DNA of 64,000 nucleotides from Desmodesmus armatus. Lineage: Eukaryota; Chlorophyta; Chlorophyceae; Sphaeropleales; Scenedesmaceae. Within the stretch, counting starts at the first letter, position 1. Each line of letters starts with the position of its first letter. The notes under the pieces were generated by a model. It was not told the origin of the DNA. It made no database searches and saw nothing but the letters and a program-made list of their open reading frames with translations. The translations under genes were made by a program, and so were the position numbers. The stretch covers positions 62,001 through 126,000 of the forward strand of contig VIIQ02000764.1 in assembly GCA_007449985.2 (NCBI GenBank), given 5' to 3'. Of this stretch, positions 35,326 through 46,060 are shown in pieces.

Positions 35326-36166
35326 GCTTGCGAAGCTAGGGGACCGCACTGGGCCGAAGAAGCACCGTTATGGACCTCACCAAGCTTTGTTACTGATCTT
35401 GTGTTGCCTGTGCTGCTTTGCTTTATGATGGTTTCAAACAAACCCGTTGACTTCCGTGCAATGCCCAAAACATGACACCTTTTTGTCAGAGAAGCATCAC
35501 GCTGCCTTGTGTTGTGCTTAAAATCGTCGTACTTTCCGATAAGCGATCAAATTGCGCTCTAGCCTGAACGCTGAAACTGGCTGCAGCCATAGTATGAGCA
35601 GCTGCCCTTACTAGCCCAGTACATCATACTGCACATGTTGGAAGGTGTCTGAAGTACACCATATCGGTTCTGATTACGCAGACAAGTAGATACGCACAAG
35701 CCACACACACACACAGCAGGGCCATGCACGCCCACAAATTTGCAGATGCGCTAATGGGGGGGCACATTACAACCAGCAACCAGAGATGCCGCATAGGGAA
35801 CGTCGTCCGTATCTATGAAGTGGTTGTTGCATCATAACGTTTGTTTGCAGCATGGCTCAGGCACGGCAGCCCATGAATGGAGGGCTGCGGTCCATGTGCA
35901 CCTCAATAAGCACGCAGGCGATGACAACAATTAATTAATTTTGGCAAGCCTAGCCCCCGCCCCGCCCCGCTGGCACGCGCTTCGCGAGGCTGCTCGGTGC
36001 ACTGCTTTTAGGCCCATAAGAGTTTAACAAACAAAGTGACCTGCAGCTGCTCCGTTGGCACATGTACACTGAACCCTGGTTGGCATGTCAGCACCAGATC
36101 GGCTGCTCAAGAGCTTGATTGTTGATGTTCTGTCTGCAACACAAGTGTATGGCTTATCAATTCAAG
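35326..36166. other. Upstream region of the cystine-knot/Hint gene
   Basis: 840 bp between the start codon at 35325 and element copy B; it should contain the promoter. There is an AATTAATTAATT tract near 35930 and a GC-rich CCCCGCCCCGCCCCG run near 35955. No named motif is called. Confidence 0.4.
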
Positions 36167-36232
36167 GACAAGGTTTTCATTGAAAAGGCGGAGCCTTAGG
36201 GCTCCTGCTCCTTTTCAACGACAACCTTGGTC
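36167..36232. repeat. Terminal hairpin of element copy B
   Basis: GACAAGGTTTTCATTGAAAA pairs with TTTTCAACGACAACCTTGGTC around a GGAGCC/GGCTCC inner stem, the same fold as 8062-8127 in copy A. It marks one element end. Confidence 0.75.
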
Positions 36233-38141
36233 AGAAGTGATGGTTACCCTACATGTTCCCTGTGTACCTTACTGCAACTTTGTCCAGAAGGCCTTTTCAA
36301 CTACAAACTTGTCCAGAAGGCCTTGTCAACTGCAAACTTGTCCAGACAACATTTTTGCCACACCCCAGACCCTTTTCAACTGCGACCTTGTTCAGAATCT
36401 GAGGTCCTTCACAGATCAGTGCATCAGCTGTAGCAGGACATTCACAAGGCAGCCCTGTCAACTGCACACTTTCGTCAATGAGTGATGTGAGTGGTGAGCC
36501 CATCACTGCAGGTGATCACATTGCAGTGAGGGGGGGGGGCCAAGGGGGCAGGGAAGCTGCGCCGAGGGGGGGGGGGGGCGATGGGGGCGATGGGACCGAC
36601 TGGGGTCTCTATTCCCAAGTCCGTCAGTGTAACAGCAGGTGATTGTTGCAGTCTTGACAACCACCCTGACAGTGTACACCCCTAGCAGCAATATGATCAG
36701 CTCAGTGCCCTACAGCGTCACCGCGTGGTGCCCTCCCCCGCCCCTCACATTGTTATCTGCCATGGCCCTGAAGTTCCGTCCTTCTTTTGATGCCAAACCC
36801 CTCCTGTGCAACTCACCACTCCTTGTTACCTCTGTTGTCAACTCCCCAGCTTGATCCCCACCCAACATTCGAACCTCGTCCAATCTCTCAGCCTGCCTTC
36901 ATGCTATGTCAATGCTTTTGCACAGCCCCCCCCCCCCCCACTTTTCTATTGAATCAGACTTCAATACTAGAACTGGAAGCAGCATGCGCTTTGCCAGGTT
37001 GACATGCAACTGCTAGTCAACGAGTGTCGCTTCCAACACGTTCTACGGCTCCTTCCCGTGCGCCCTGCTGCAACCGCACGATGATCCCTGCTTCCATTGC
37101 TGGCTGCTTTGGTGTCTGCAAGTATCTGCCCCCTCCTCCCTCCTATGCTTGCGCAGCACCTGCTGACTTTGGTCCCAAATTGCCACCTCCTGCCCCCAAC
37201 CCACATGGGAACTCAATCCGTACTCACAGCCCTCCCTTCTTGTTTGCTCAGGCACTTGCACAGCCCCCTCGGTCATGCCTGCCCCACGGATGCTGCAAAC
37301 TGGTGAAGCAGTCTGCCAGCAATGTACCGCCCCATGTTTACTTTCAATTGCTTCTGCCATGGCACTGGTCAGTGCCAGCCCTAACTATCCCCATGCTGCG
37401 ACTCAGCTGCCCCTGTGCCACAAGCTCCCTTTCAGCCATCGCCTCAAACCACACACTCCCTGCCTGCCAACAACGCACACTCCCTAGTCTCCATCTATCA
37501 TGCTGTTGTTGCAGCGTCGTCACCAGCGCTTGGTACTAGATAGCCAACTCCTACAGGATCCTCTAGCTAGAGGTGACCAAGCCAGCTAGCTACTGGAGCC
37601 TGATTTGTGAGTAGGCATATACAGTGGACCCGCTAGGGTGGCAGCCTACCCGCCTTGCTGTGCCCAACAGCAGCAACTGCTGACAGGGACCCCGAGTGGC
37701 CCGGCTGCTGCTGCTGCAATGGTCTTACCGGCTGCAATGTGTGAACATGCTGACCACGAAATTCCAGCGAGCAACGCCACATAGTTTGCGGTTTTGTGGC
37801 ATGCCCTTTGGTTGCGTGCATGGCTGCGTGCTGATTTGCGTGTGGGAGCTTGGAGGTCTTGGCTGCAACAAACCACTTGCAACGTGACCTGAATTCTGAT
37901 GATGCAGCTAGCAGCCTTCCTAGCAGCCACGCGGGTTGACCGTTGCTTGACAGTTGCATGTTGGGTGGCAACCGCAGGCAAACCGGTGTATCCAGGCCTC
38001 GTGATGCACTTTTAGTTTGCCTCACGCGTGATTTAGGCATTTCCCATGTTACGCTGCCAGCCGTGCCCTGTGGAGCCCGCACGGAGCACCAACGTATGAC
38101 AATGTATGTTGACAGACAGGGTCAACCTAGGTGGCGGGGCT
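36167..38141. mobile_element. Repeat element, copy B (inverted relative to copy A)
   Basis: Reverse-complement relative of 5936-8127, bounded by the hairpin end (36167-36232) and the AGGTGGCGGGGCT end (38128-38141). A 171-codon plus-strand frame at 37024-37539 (Pro/Ser/Cys-rich) is not maintained in copy A, so I do not call a gene. Next to the right end GGCGGGGCTCCGCC is itself palindromic. Copy B lies upstream of the cystine-knot/Hint gene, and the two copies bracket about 28 kb as an inverted pair. Confidence 0.75.
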
Positions 38142-39469
38142 CCGCCAAAAACGCTGGAGCTGAGGGAGCACAGTGCTGGCTGCATTGCTCAATATGCATG
38201 CTGCACTGTTGACTCACCCTGTCCAGTCAACAGCAGTCCCACCCACGCTGCCAGCCAGTTGCATCACACCATAGAAACCATAGTAACGCTTCGTGTACTT
38301 TTGTAGCGCAGAACTGTGACCAGCATGGCACTAACAGAACCCTACAACTCTAACATCATCACCTGGGGTGATTCACCTACAACATTTCAGTGCGCTCCCT
38401 GCATATCTGCGCCGTTGACAGTGACCACGTAAGACCTTTCACTTGTTGAGATTTGCATCAATGCATGCGCAATGCTCATTAGCCTTGTGCCTTCAGCAGA
38501 CACCGCAACGCCTTGTGCGATGTCTGACAGCCAATAGCCGCGCAACAACGGCCAGATTACTGCAGAAGATCGATTTCATGTTGCAGTAAAGCTTTATTCA
38601 CGGCGGAGGTCGCTCTGTGCACGTGGCTGGATTGCCCGAAAGCAGCAGAACAGCGATGGAGCAGTAGGAAGTGGAGCAGTAGGAAGTGCCAAGCAACAGC
38701 AGCTGGCGACAGTGTGCTTTTGAAAAAGCTGCACACTGCCTTTGTTCATATAGTATTGGGGATCATGCTGCATTGGCTGCAGTGCACCCTTGCCTGCAAG
38801 AGGCAGCTGCTGCTGCAGGCAGGCTGCTGTTGCAGATCAGGCAGCCGGTCACAGAGGTCGACCACCATCACAGTGTGCCAGTCTTGCCTGCATGCCAGAG
38901 TGATGTAGATCGTGTCTCGGCTAGCAATTGCAGGGAAAAATTTTCCGCAAATAATTAATTAATTGTGTCTCTCAATAACCCCCCTTAAAAAAACTACCGC
39001 TGTAAAAAAACTACCGCATGTCAGCGTAATTACCGTACCACAATTCGTACATCAATGTGGGTGCTGTATGCATCTGTGGCTGGGCGGCTGCAGGACTGCA
39101 GCGCTGCAACTGCATTTGATGCTTATTTCAATCTAAAGCTGGCTTGATGAAGTTGCCAGGCAACTGGTTGCGACACCTGGCATTTGCAACCGCAGACCCT
39201 GCATGCAGTACCAGCTGTCAGCCACGCCAGTCTGTGGAGTATGTCTCAAACTATAGGCTATCCTCTGAAAGCATGGCAGTCACGAATGTGTTGTGCTCAC
39301 AAAACACAGCAGTGTCAGCAGCGGAAGGACAGTCTGCACACACACCAGCCGTCTCACTCCCCTTGTGAGCCTGCAAAAGTACCGCCCGTCTGCAAACACA
39401 CCGTGGCATGATGACATGTGGCCATAGCCCAGAGCATGCCATGACGGTCAGCATTTCCAGACATGCAGA
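38142..39469. other. Intergenic, no gene seen
   Basis: 1.3 kb with an AT-rich patch (AATTAATTAATT near 38952; a doubled TAAAAAAACTACCGC near 38985-39018). No exon chain on either strand. Confidence 0.4.
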
Positions 39470-41054
39470 CCGTCTGATATGGCATATCATGGTCATGCAG
39501 CCACTTGATAGGGCACAGGAACTCATCTTCCTTGTTGGCATAGAGGTTGACGAAGGGGTTGATGTCTATGAGGCGCTGGCCAAACGCTACTGCCGCGGCC
39601 ACCCTGGTTCTGCTTGATGACAGCCGGCTCTCTGCACTTATTCACGATGTTGCCCGCACGGTCTGTCCCCTCAATGAGGTCCCTGCAGGCAGTACACCAG
39701 CAGGCATGAAGCATGTCAGTATTTGACATCATCATGATGGTGTTGAACACTGCCGGTCTACACATGCCCGGACAGGTTCACAGCAGTACCTGCGCATCTC
39801 ATGTGTCTCATGCAGAGCTTCAAACCGTTGTGGCTGTGCTTGAAGTGCTGAAACGCGTCCAGCACTGCAAAAGAACGCATGCAGTTTCAGCACATGCATG
39901 TGGGCCACTCACTCTCGCTTGATGGCGTGGTACTTGCGGCCGCCCCAGTTGCTGGCCAGGATGAGGAACCCACGCATGGTGACCCTGTAGCTGGAAGGTG
40001 GGAGCTTCTTGCCAACTTCCAGCACCGCCTGGCACACTGCCGCAGACAGCTCTGCCTAGTGCTTGGAGCGCAGGCCGTGCTTGTGCAGCTGTTTCATGAC
40101 AGCTGTCAAGTTGTTGTACAGCAGTGGCGAGTCCTTGAGGGTAAGCTTGGGGGCGGGGCTGCCTTGGCAGCAAGGGCCTTGTCCTCAGGACAGCAGTGCC
40201 GTTGAACTGTAGGCACGCATGACGCTGGTCACCATGCCCATCAGCGCATCTGGCTTGTAGTCTGTTCCATCTTGCTTGCGCATCTACGACATGAGCAGGA
40301 AACAGCAGAACGGCACAATGACGCAGGTTGATGATGTATGTTTGTGCTGCAGAGTGGTCAGCACAAATCAAGCTCTGTGCAAAGCATCCATGCATGCAGA
40401 CATCCGGTCTGTGCTGACATGCAAGCTTCCTGCAGGAGATACGCCCAGTGCTGGCATGAAAGTCTACTGCAGGAGATACGCCCTGTGCTGGCATGAAAGC
40501 TTCCTGCACGAGATATGCCCTGTGCTGGCATGAAAGCCTCCTGCAGGAGCCTAGCAAGCTGATGGCTCATTCTGCAAAACAATAGTCAAACTTGAGACAG
40601 CAGCACCTGCAAAAACAGTTCCACGCAACTCACCTCCAGAACAAACTCACCCAATAGCTGCAGGAACTCCTCCTTGGGCAGGTCCACAGGGGGAATGTTG
40701 TTGTCCAGGGTGCTGACAATCCATGACGGGAAGGCATGGATTGCAGTATTGTTGGCCCGCTGGGTGTACTTGGCCTGCACGACACTGTTGGACAATGTGG
40801 GGCCCCACCGTGGGTCACCTGCTGTTCTGCTGCCTGCTGTCTTGCTGATTGCGGTCCTGCTGCTGGGGTTGCTGCTGGGGCATGCCACGCGCAACATCAC
40901 GGGGAGGGATGTGCTGTTGCTGCTGCTGTTGTTGCCTTGAGCGTCTCCCGCGTTCCTGCTGCACGTCCTGCAGCAGGTTGCTGATGCCGGGGTTTGGATC
41001 TTCCCGTTGGCTCTGCTGCAGGAGGGACTCCACATCATCCTGCGCGCCAAACAT
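39470..41054 (-). pseudogene. Decayed DUF3504 / ZMYM-QRICH1-like (Crypton-derived recombinase relative)
   Basis: Minus-strand segments in order: an N-terminal MFGAQDDVESLLQQSQRED followed by Gln-rich sequence (41054 to ~40815); NNTAIHAFPSWIVSTLDN through LPKEEFLQLLGEFVLE (to ~40635); MRKQDGTDYKPDALMGMVTS and KQLHKHGLRSKH (40263 to ~40056); SSYRVTMRGFLILASNWGGR and KYHAIKRE (to ~39912); DLIEGTDRAGNIVNKCREP and RLIDINPFVNLYANKEDEF (39690-39510). The FVLEMRKQDGTDYKPDAL block resembles the FVVEVRKKDGSEYPP-type block of KCTD/ZMYM/QRICH1 DUF3504 proteins, thought to derive from Crypton tyrosine recombinases. In-frame stops TGA (40187-40185) and TAG (40058-40056) and several frame mismatches indicate a dead copy. 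Family call is tentative. Confidence 0.5.
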
Positions 41055-44000
41055 GTATATACGTTATGTGAACAACAACCTGACAAGTCAGACGAGTCAA
41101 AAGAGGCAAAAGAGGCAAGGAGACCACCAGCAGCAGTATTTGCAGTACCGAAACAGCTGCAGCAGACCATGTTCAGCAACCCAAACTCACCAACTCCTCG
41201 TCCTGAAAGCTCTGGACCTCCCGATCTGCATCAGGTTGACCTCCCATGTCTTCTTTGTCTTGCAGGGTGCACAAAGGAACTGCCAGTTGACCGCGCTGAA
41301 CGTGGGATGAGATGATCGCAAATCCTCGAAGACCCCACAAAAACGACCCTCGACCCACTTTGCACCTACGAAACGTCCCATAATGACTGCATGGTTTTAC
41401 TAGCCATGCTTGGCACTGAAACTGTGGATCACCATGACTGTTGGCGCCAACCGTCTGTCATTGTCACAACTTGTCTGACGTCTTGTGCGGGCAAGTATAG
41501 TGTTTTTGCATGATTTAACTTTCACGTCTTATGCCAAACGGTTGAACATGGTTTTGTTTTTTCGGCGTCGGCAGGGCCGACGGAGCACACCAGTAAGTAC
41601 CGCAGCATAATAGCTGCTGTTTGATGCCACTTTGCCTGGGAACAGGCCAGGTTGGCGCTCGGACCGGCAGTTGGCGCCGGGGGGCAGGTGGACATCCGTC
41701 GATCGCCGGTGCCATGGCACATGCTGCTACGGGTGCTTGGCTGTCAAGCCAGATCGGCTGTAGTGATGCATAAGTATTACTACAATTTCTACTGTTGGAC
41801 ACCCGTTTGCTCGCGGTCAGGCACGTTCACGCCGAATGACAGCAGCCCATCGCCGTCGATGGCAGGTGCCTGCCGTGGCCCATGCTGGTGGGCTGCTAAG
41901 GTTGCTTGGGTGTAGTAATTGCATACGTGTTTTACATATATACATCAGCCGCGGAAGCTGCATGCTGTTTGACGTCGGTTGATGAAATTCACGACGGTGA
42001 AGGCCGTCAGGTCTGTGAGCAGCAAATCCTGCTCAGCTGCTTTGACAGTTATTGTGCATGGCAGCATGGCTTGGTGGCCAGTCACCTAGTCATCGCACCA
42101 CAGCAACAACTGAGGGCGAACACCTGACAGTGGCGCCAGCATGACATGCAGATCACTTAACATTCTGGGCACACAACATCAACTGGTGTGCTGCAGGTGT
42201 AACCCTTACTGTTTGAAATGTGCAGTGCAGTGTGACCTGCTGCAATCCCCGAGTCAGGCCCACCTAAACCTCTCAGCCTGCATCACTACGCAAGCCTGGT
42301 GTAACGGGAATGTTACAGTATATTATCTTATGGCTAGAGCTTGACTGCTCATAGCCGGCCTGACTGTTATACGTACAGTGCGGACAGAACTACGTCTGGA
42401 CTTGCAACGTAGGCGGCTTCATCTATTGGGAAGCTTTGGCAATATACAGTCATTGCTGGTAACCTAGTTACCCAAGCCCAGAAGCTTCAGCTCCATCACA
42501 TATCCCAACTTCCCTTTTCCATCGCAAACATTCACGCTTCCACTACGTCCCGTTACACCTGGTGGCAGTCATGCCATGCAGGTGCAGCTGCACACATGTC
42601 GCTGACAGAGTGCACGCTGACAGTCCTGGGCACCATGCAAATAACGTATGAACATTCATGCTGATGTTGCAGGCTGCCAGGTCACGGCTGGCACATATTT
42701 TGGGTCGCAGAGGTGACACCTCTTGAAGATTCAACATTCATGTCTCGTTGCCGTTCCACACAAACCCTGAAGGCAGAGTCCTGGCCTTAGGCACACTGAA
42801 TGCATGGGAAAGATAGATTCGAATCTTGCCCCTCCCACTAGTTTTATGCAAGCCAAGCAACCAGCTTATAATGGCTGCGACCACGCCCACTTGCACACCT
42901 GTCACAGGTGTGACATGCTGTGCTGTGTAGCATGCAGTGCACAGTGCTGCACGCATGAGGATGTGGTTGCACCCTTGAAAGCTAGTCGTGTAGAACGCTT
43001 CAGGCATGAAAGCTTGTTTGAGTGCAGCCTGCAGGTACAACCCCTTGCGCTCAGTTCCAATGATGCCTTTGGATGCGTTGGGCTTCAGCCCGGCCGAGAG
43101 AGATATAGCTCTTGCCTCGTGCTGTGCTGGCCTTCGGGTGCGTACGGCACATATCAGGGGGGGTATATGGGAGGCCCACCCGAGAACCCAAGGCCCGAGG
43201 GCCAGCAAAGCCACCCGAGGGCCAGCAAAACACGAGACAACTACACATATGTCTGCTGTGCTGCTGCTGGTTCTGCACTGTGGCAGGGTTCTGCGATGGC
43301 TTGTTCTTGCGGCAAAATACCCTGTTATGATGTTCACAGGAAGCGATCAAGGAGCTGTGCAGCGTCCTGGCATGTATCAAGCAAGATCACCATCACAAGA
43401 CCCCTTCGCCGACAGAGGTTCATCATATCAGGCCTGCGAGGCTGATGGTTGCAGCCTGTGCGCACCCTTCACTAAGAAGAGACTTTGTCTAGCCTTGCTG
43501 ATTGTGTGCATGGGCAATGTTCTTACCAAGCTCAGCACACAAAATCCAGCTGTCAAAGCCTGGGACTGTGCTTTGCTAATGGCCCAGCAGATTTGAGGCA
43601 CGGATTAAACATGTGATGACTGGGGGCATTGTTACCGCTGAGGCTTTGAGGGAACCTGTCAAGGCTTCAAACCCCCGCAGGGTTACCCCTCATCCACAGG
43701 AAATACTTGTTTGCATCATCGCTCGAGCACGGCAGCTGCAGATGCAGCATCCAGTCGGTGACTGACCAAGTGGTCTGTGTGAGACAGTGCCCGGAACCGG
43801 GGAGGTAGCAAGGTTTCCTGTGGAGACACTGGGAACACACAAAGATGGGAACACAGAACACTAGCACTGGGTGGTCTGTGTGCTGCGCAGCATGCCAAGT
43901 CTGCTGACGGTGTGCAAGGCAAATATCCAATGCAGACAGAGCATCCAATACACTTGTGCCAGCCGTTGCACAGGCTGGGACTGTACTCGTTTGCTACAAA

Positions 44001-45689
44001 CAGGCCTAGCTAGGCCTATAGGCTGGCACCCCAGTCGACGACAGGAAAGTGCCACAGCAAACTAAAAGCAAAAAAAGCACCCAGCACTCCATCTGGGCAC
44101 TGGCTGCCCCTCGATTTCGGAAGGACAACACACAAATGACCACCCTGATCCTCAGTTTGATGCATGGCCACCTACAGGGAGCTGCGACTGCTGCATGGTG
44201 CGCCCCAATGGTGCGGAGGAGGGAGGTGTAGAGCTCTGGGGGTGCAGGGCACTCCTGTCATTGGGCTGCAGCAGCAATGCGATAGGCCTACCCTCTAAAA
44301 CCTGGCTAGGCAACTCAGCCCTGGATACAACAGCTTGCTACTAGCTCAGCACACTGCCTGCGGTTCCCTGCACACATGGAGGTAGCCAGCAGGCCACAGC
44401 ATGCACATGAGTACAACCCATGACACGTGTAGACTGATGCACTCCTGCACCCAGGCTGCTGCGAGGAAAGCATACCGCCATCCAGATGAAATGTACGCGA
44501 CGCGTGGTGTGTCCACATCTGCAATACCAAAGGTTGCACTTGCCACAACACAGCTCACACACTTGCACACACTGGCCATGAAATGCTGCAAACACCACCA
44601 AACGGGTCAGAGTAACACAAGTGTAATGGGTCAAGAGCCAACCAGACGCCGTGTATCACATGGTTGAGTGTGTATGGAAGCTGTTCGCTGCTGGCACAAG
44701 CAGCTGCTGGCTGCCCTCTGCGGCAAACCCCAAGATGCAGGTGTTACCAGGCTGTTCGTACAACGCCCTCTCAAACATCACATGTGGGATCCCAGCAACC
44801 AGGGCCTCCACACACAGGACAGACAGCATGGCAGCTGCCCACCATAGCATGACACCCACTGCAGACCCCACCCGCCAAGACCAGACATGGCCGAACAAAA
44901 CATAGCCACCATGAACGGCACCAGGCACAGTTACTCCCCACATACATGCCTGCATGGGGTGCCTGCTGGGCCAGCAGCAGCCAACGTGCACTGTCACTCA
45001 AGTGCTGCCCACACGGTACGACCTGTTGTGCTGGACCAAAACTCATGCCTCCATGGGGTATGCACCCTGGCACTCAAACGCCCTGAGGTAGAAAATCCGC
45101 TGCTGGGCTGTAGCTGACGCAAGGCGCTCATGACAGTCGCAAACATACAAACCTCGTGGTACAAAAGGACGAGCAGCAGAGCAAGAGGGCTCTAACATGC
45201 CGCGTGTGTCTCAAGTCATAGTCGTCAACAGGCCCGTGGAAGGCAACCTGGGTATGTCAGTCCAACTCAACACTCGGGAGTGCTCGCTTTCCAAGCCACA
45301 GGGAGTCAGGGAGTCAACGAGTCAGGTCAACAGTCAACTTCTGGTCAAACACTGTCATGGAAACAGAGCTGACCCTGCTGGGAGAAGAAAGCTGAGCACA
45401 CAACAGCGAGCACTTGATAGGCGATACAAACCATACATACCCAAGTACAACGTACAGAGCGCAAACAACAGATGCAGAGACCGCTGCAATCACACAATTA
45501 TCCCGCCAGTAATACCCTGCTGTTGGGCCGCACACGCAAGCTGCTGCCGCTAATGCCGGCTGCAAACTTCTTGCCACAACAGCTGCAGCTGCCGTCACCA
45601 ATTGCTGCAGGTGATCACTGATCAGCTGTTGGTGCCGGCCGCGCTGCGCATTGGAGCTGCCAGCCCCGCTGCGCATGCATCAGCAGCAG
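41055..45689. other. Unresolved region with isolated exon-like pieces
   Basis: No gene can be assembled. Exon-like pieces: plus 43339-43521, reading GSDQGAVQRPGMYQARSPSQ through KKRLCLALLIVCMG, a possible cytosolic tail plus membrane helix; minus about 44950-44750, GGYVLFGHVWSWRVGSAVGV then AAAMLSVLCVEALVAG, membrane-like and followed by a GTAACA donor; minus about 45625-45505, GYYWRDNCVIAAVSASVVCA then LYVVLG before GTATGT. The two minus pieces might belong to one membrane-protein gene. Most of the rest looks non-coding. Confidence 0.3.
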
Positions 45690-46060
45690 TCCTCCGCCCC
45701 CTGCTGCACCGGCTGCAGCAGCGCCAGGTGCGCATGCCCATGCTGCGCACCCTTCTCGCCTGCCTGCACCCCGCTGCTGCTGCCGCCGCTGCAGACGCCA
45801 ACACCACCCGCGCATGAATTGAACCAGGGCTCCAAGTCACCAGCTGTGGTTGGTGTCGGTGCTGCCAGCGTCCGTGCTGGTGCTGCCATACCCGCTGTGC
45901 ATGCACCACCATCAGTCCTCCGCCCCCTCCTGCACTGGTTGCAGCAACGCCAGGTGCGCATACCCATGCTGCGCACCCTTCTCGCCTGCCTGCACCCCGC
46001 TGCTGCCGCCGCCACACACCCCAACACCAGAACAGAACCAGGGCTCCATGTCAGCTGACA
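45690..46060 (-). repeat. Tandem duplication of the 3' end of the coiled-coil gene
   Basis: A ~215-220-bp unit occurs twice on the minus strand: EPWFCSGVGVCGGGSSGVQA... to the stop at 45912, and again from about 45833 as EPWFNSCAGGVGVCSGGSSS. Both contain AGEKGAQHG, AHLALLQPVQ and GAED. The second copy is beyond the stop codon and so is probably 3' UTR. Confidence 0.85.

Noticed and set aside
37024..37539. 171-codon open frame inside element copy B
   Set aside because: Pro/Ser/Cys-rich with no motif, and the matching part of copy A is broken by stops and indels; best seen as chance openness.
36167..38141. Helitron assignment for the two-copy element
   Set aside because: A terminal hairpin is present, but there is no TC start, no CTRR end and no Rep/helicase sequence; evidence is too thin.
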